A stretch of 6,678 nucleotides of DNA from Wenzhouxiangella sp. (GTDB lineage Bacteria > Pseudomonadota > Gammaproteobacteria > Xanthomonadales > Wenzhouxiangellaceae). The notes beneath the pieces were generated by a model. It was not told the origin of the DNA. It saw nothing but the letters and a program-made list of their open reading frames with translations, and ran no database searches. The DNA lies in contig SLJA01000076.1 of NCBI GenBank assembly GCA_007135355.1, positions 1 to 6,678 of the forward strand. The letters run 5' to 3'. This document shows positions 5,057 through 6,678 of this stretch, one piece after another (the stretch's first letter is position 1; the number at the start of each line of letters is the position of its first letter). The position numbers were made by a program, and so were the translations under genes.

Positions 5057-6678
5057 ATGGCTGAAACCTACCCCACCCGCATACTGCCGCTCGTGATCTC
5101 CCTGGCGCTGTTCGGCGCGCCGCAAGTTTTCGCCGACGAGGCCGCTGAGCTGCAAGACGAGCTGGACGATCGGATCAGCGTGACCGCCGAGCGTGGCCGT
5201 GAACGCATGCAGATGGAGGTGCCGCAGGCGGTCGACGTGATCACGCGTCAGCAGCTCGACGAGCAGCTGCCGATCGACCTGACCCAGGCCATCCAGCGCC
5301 AGCCCTCGGTGGGTCTGGGGCCCTCCGGCGAGGTTCTGAGCTTCTGGCAGCAGGGCTTCACCTTGCGCGGCCTGGGTTCGCAGCGCGTGCTGACCCTGAC
5401 CGACGGCGTGCGCTTGTCCGGTCAGGGCACCGGCTATGGCGGCGGTTCGCTGAGTATTTACGACACCTTTTCGGTCGAGCGCATTGAAATCCTGCGCGGG
5501 CCGAACTCGGTGCTGTACGGCACCGATGCTTTTGGCGGGGTTATCAATGTCATTACCCGCCAGCCGCGCCGGCGCTCCGCGCCGGGCTTCAATGGCGGCG
5601 TGGCCTATGCCTACGATGACGCCTTCAACCTGCACCGCGGCTCGGCGTTTTTTGATGTCGGCAACGAGCGGGTCAGCAGCGTGTTCGGTGGCAGCTACTC
5701 GACCAACGACAACCCCAGTCTGGCCGACGGTACGCAGGCCACCAGTGGGGCGACCGACAAGACATCCGGTTTTGCTCGGGTCGATATCGACATCAGCGAG
5801 CAGCACAATCTAAGCCTGCTGGCCAATTTCAGCCGCGATACCGATGTCGAGGTCGAGGATTCGGGCATTCCATTCGGCCCGGTCGGCGTAGGTCCGCTGC
5901 GCTTCCAGTTCCCGCTCTATCAGCGCTCACTGGTGGGCGCGCAGTGGCAGTCGCTGGAGTTGTCGCCGCGCCTGGCCGAGTTCTACCTGGGCGTGTACTG
6001 GCAGCAGATTCGCCGCCAGTTTGACCGCACTACTCCGGAAGTCTTCTTTCCGCCGCCGCCGCCGACCCGTGTCGAGGCGGTGCGGGTGCAGACCAACGAT
6101 CGCATCAACACCTTCGAGATCAGCCCGCGCCTGCGCTTCGACTTTGGCGATCGCATCCTGACCGTCGGCGCCGATTTTGGCTATGACGAGTCGGTCGGGC
6201 CTGAGATCGAGACTCGCGAACAGCTGTTCCCACTCGGTCCGCCCTCGCCCGGCCTGGTGCCGGGGCCAACGCCGATTCAGCGCGTGGATGCCGAGCAGTA
6301 CCGCGCCGGCCTGTATGTGCAGGACAACTGGAAGTTTGCGCCGCGCTGGGAGCTGATCAGCGGTGTGCGCGTGGATTATTTCTCGGTCGAGGATCAGATT
6401 TCCGATACCTCGGATTCCGAAACGGGCTTGAGCGGCAACCTGGCCCTGGTCTTTCAGCGCACGCCGGAGCACATGATCTACGGCAATCTCGGCTCCGGTT
6501 TCCGTGCGCCCGACCTGGCCGAGCGCTACCAGCGCGCGCTGGTGTCGGTGGTGCGCCGGGTTGAAATCATCGGCAACCCGGAACTGGATTCCGAGCGTTC
6601 CGTCTCGCTGGATTTTGGCTCGAAGTGGCAAAGCCGTGACTTCAGCGGCGAAGTGGCCTTGTTCTACAACCGGGTCAG
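5057..6678 (+). CDS. TonB-dependent outer-membrane receptor, 3' end cut by window edge
   Basis: 540 codons are open to the right edge. Residues 1-26 form a likely signal peptide (hydrophobic PLVISLALFGA, cleavage near VFA/DEA). RISVTAER (39-46) is in the place of a TonB box. The plug domain (about 52-168) has TLRGLGSQRVLTLTDGV (102-118), then VERIEILRGPNSVLYGTDAF (140-159) and GGVINVITR (160-168), all hallmarks of the family. The rest is the start of the beta-barrel, including YVQDNWKFAPRWELISGVRVDYF-type strands (420-442), FRAP (482-485) and NPEL (507-510). Full family members are about 650-900 residues, so the last strands and the terminal aromatic residue are missing. The protein would import a scarce ligand using TonB-ExbBD energy. 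FRAP/NPxL occurs in haem and related receptors, but no histidine lies between the two boxes, so haem is doubtful and the ligand is unassigned. ATG 5057 lacks a Shine-Dalgarno; GTG 5018 is an in-frame alternative. Confidence 0.93.
   Translation, partial: MAETYPTRILPLVISLALFGAPQVFADEAAELQDELDDRISVTAERGRERMQMEVPQAVDVITRQQLDEQLPIDLTQAIQRQPSVGLGPSGEVLSFWQQGFTLRGLGSQRVLTLTDGVRLSGQGTGYGGGSLSIYDTFSVERIEILRGPNSVLYGTDAFGGVINVITRQPRRRSAPGFNGGVAYAYDDAFNLHRGSAFFDVGNERVSSVFGGSYSTNDNPSLADGTQATSGATDKTSGFARVDIDISEQHNLSLLANFSRDTDVEVEDSGIPFGPVGVGPLRFQFPLYQRSLVGAQWQSLELSPRLAEFYLGVYWQQIRRQFDRTTPEVFFPPPPPTRVEAVRVQTNDRINTFEISPRLRFDFGDRILTVGADFGYDESVGPEIETREQLFPLGPPSPGLVPGPTPIQRVDAEQYRAGLYVQDNWKFAPRWELISGVRVDYFSVEDQISDTSDSETGLSGNLALVFQRTPEHMIYGNLGSGFRAPDLAERYQRALVSVVRRVEIIGNPELDSERSVSLDFGSKWQSRDFSGEVALFYNRV
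6050..6064 (+). repeat. (CCG)5 run encoding five prolines
   Basis: Five consecutive CCG codons encode prolines 332-336 of the receptor, within FFPPPPPT. A second proline-rich stretch, PLGPPSPGLVPGPTP, follows at 392-406. Both are probably in loops of the barrel. Such a run is a classic EF-P-dependent ribosome stall and a possible site of triplet slippage that would keep the frame. Confidence 0.7.

Noticed and set aside
4982..5806. Minus-strand open frame of 274 codons opposite the receptor
   Set aside because: The plus strand encodes an unmistakable TonB-dependent receptor here; the antisense product has no recognised motif.
5927..6631. Minus-strand open frame of 234 codons opposite the receptor barrel
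   Set aside because: Same reasoning: it is antisense to the continuous receptor frame and has no recognisable domain.

Overview
The window looks like chromosomal DNA from a GC-rich Gram-negative bacterium. By eye the coding DNA is well over 60% G+C, codons strongly prefer G or C at the third position, and an outer-membrane TonB-dependent receptor plus a MacA-type periplasmic adaptor require a two-membrane envelope. A gammaproteobacterium is my best guess, but no rRNA or other phylogenetic marker is present, so this is inference.

Layout, left to right. (1) Bases 1-58, minus strand: the first 19 codons of a nicotinate phosphoribosyltransferase gene (pncB), cut by the left edge. (2) Bases 59-207: a short divergent intergenic region holding a perfect 11-bp inverted repeat whose right arm runs into the start of the next gene. 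(3) Bases 208-1383, plus strand: a stand-alone P-loop ATPase of the AAA_14/DUF4143 type. (4) Bases 1384-4865, minus strand: a compact three-gene operon transcribed right to left, made of a MacA/HlyD-type adaptor, a MacB/LolD-type ABC ATPase and a MacB-type permease. The ATPase and permease genes overlap by 4 bp. The permease stop abuts the stop of the convergent ATPase gene with no spacer. (5) Bases 4866-5056: a 191-bp divergent control region with two perfect dyads side by side and an A+T-rich stretch with a weak Fur-like half-site. (6) Bases 5057-6678, plus strand: a TonB-dependent outer-membrane receptor, cut by the right edge after 540 codons.

How the parts may work together: the adaptor, ATPase and permease would form a tripartite MacAB-type exporter across the inner membrane and periplasm. 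The adaptor keeps the hairpin-tip motif used to dock on TolC-like channels, but no TolC gene lies in the window. The divergent receptor would bring a ligand in through the outer membrane. A shared control region makes a matched export/import or metal-responsive unit possible but unproven. The most unusual features are a roughly 105-residue insertion in the adaptor with a glycine-rich linker and a Spy/CpxP-like LTxxQ-type helical segment, the paired dyads in the divergent promoter region, and the inverted repeat at the start of the ATPase gene. I see no convincing mobile element, CRISPR array, tRNA or rRNA.
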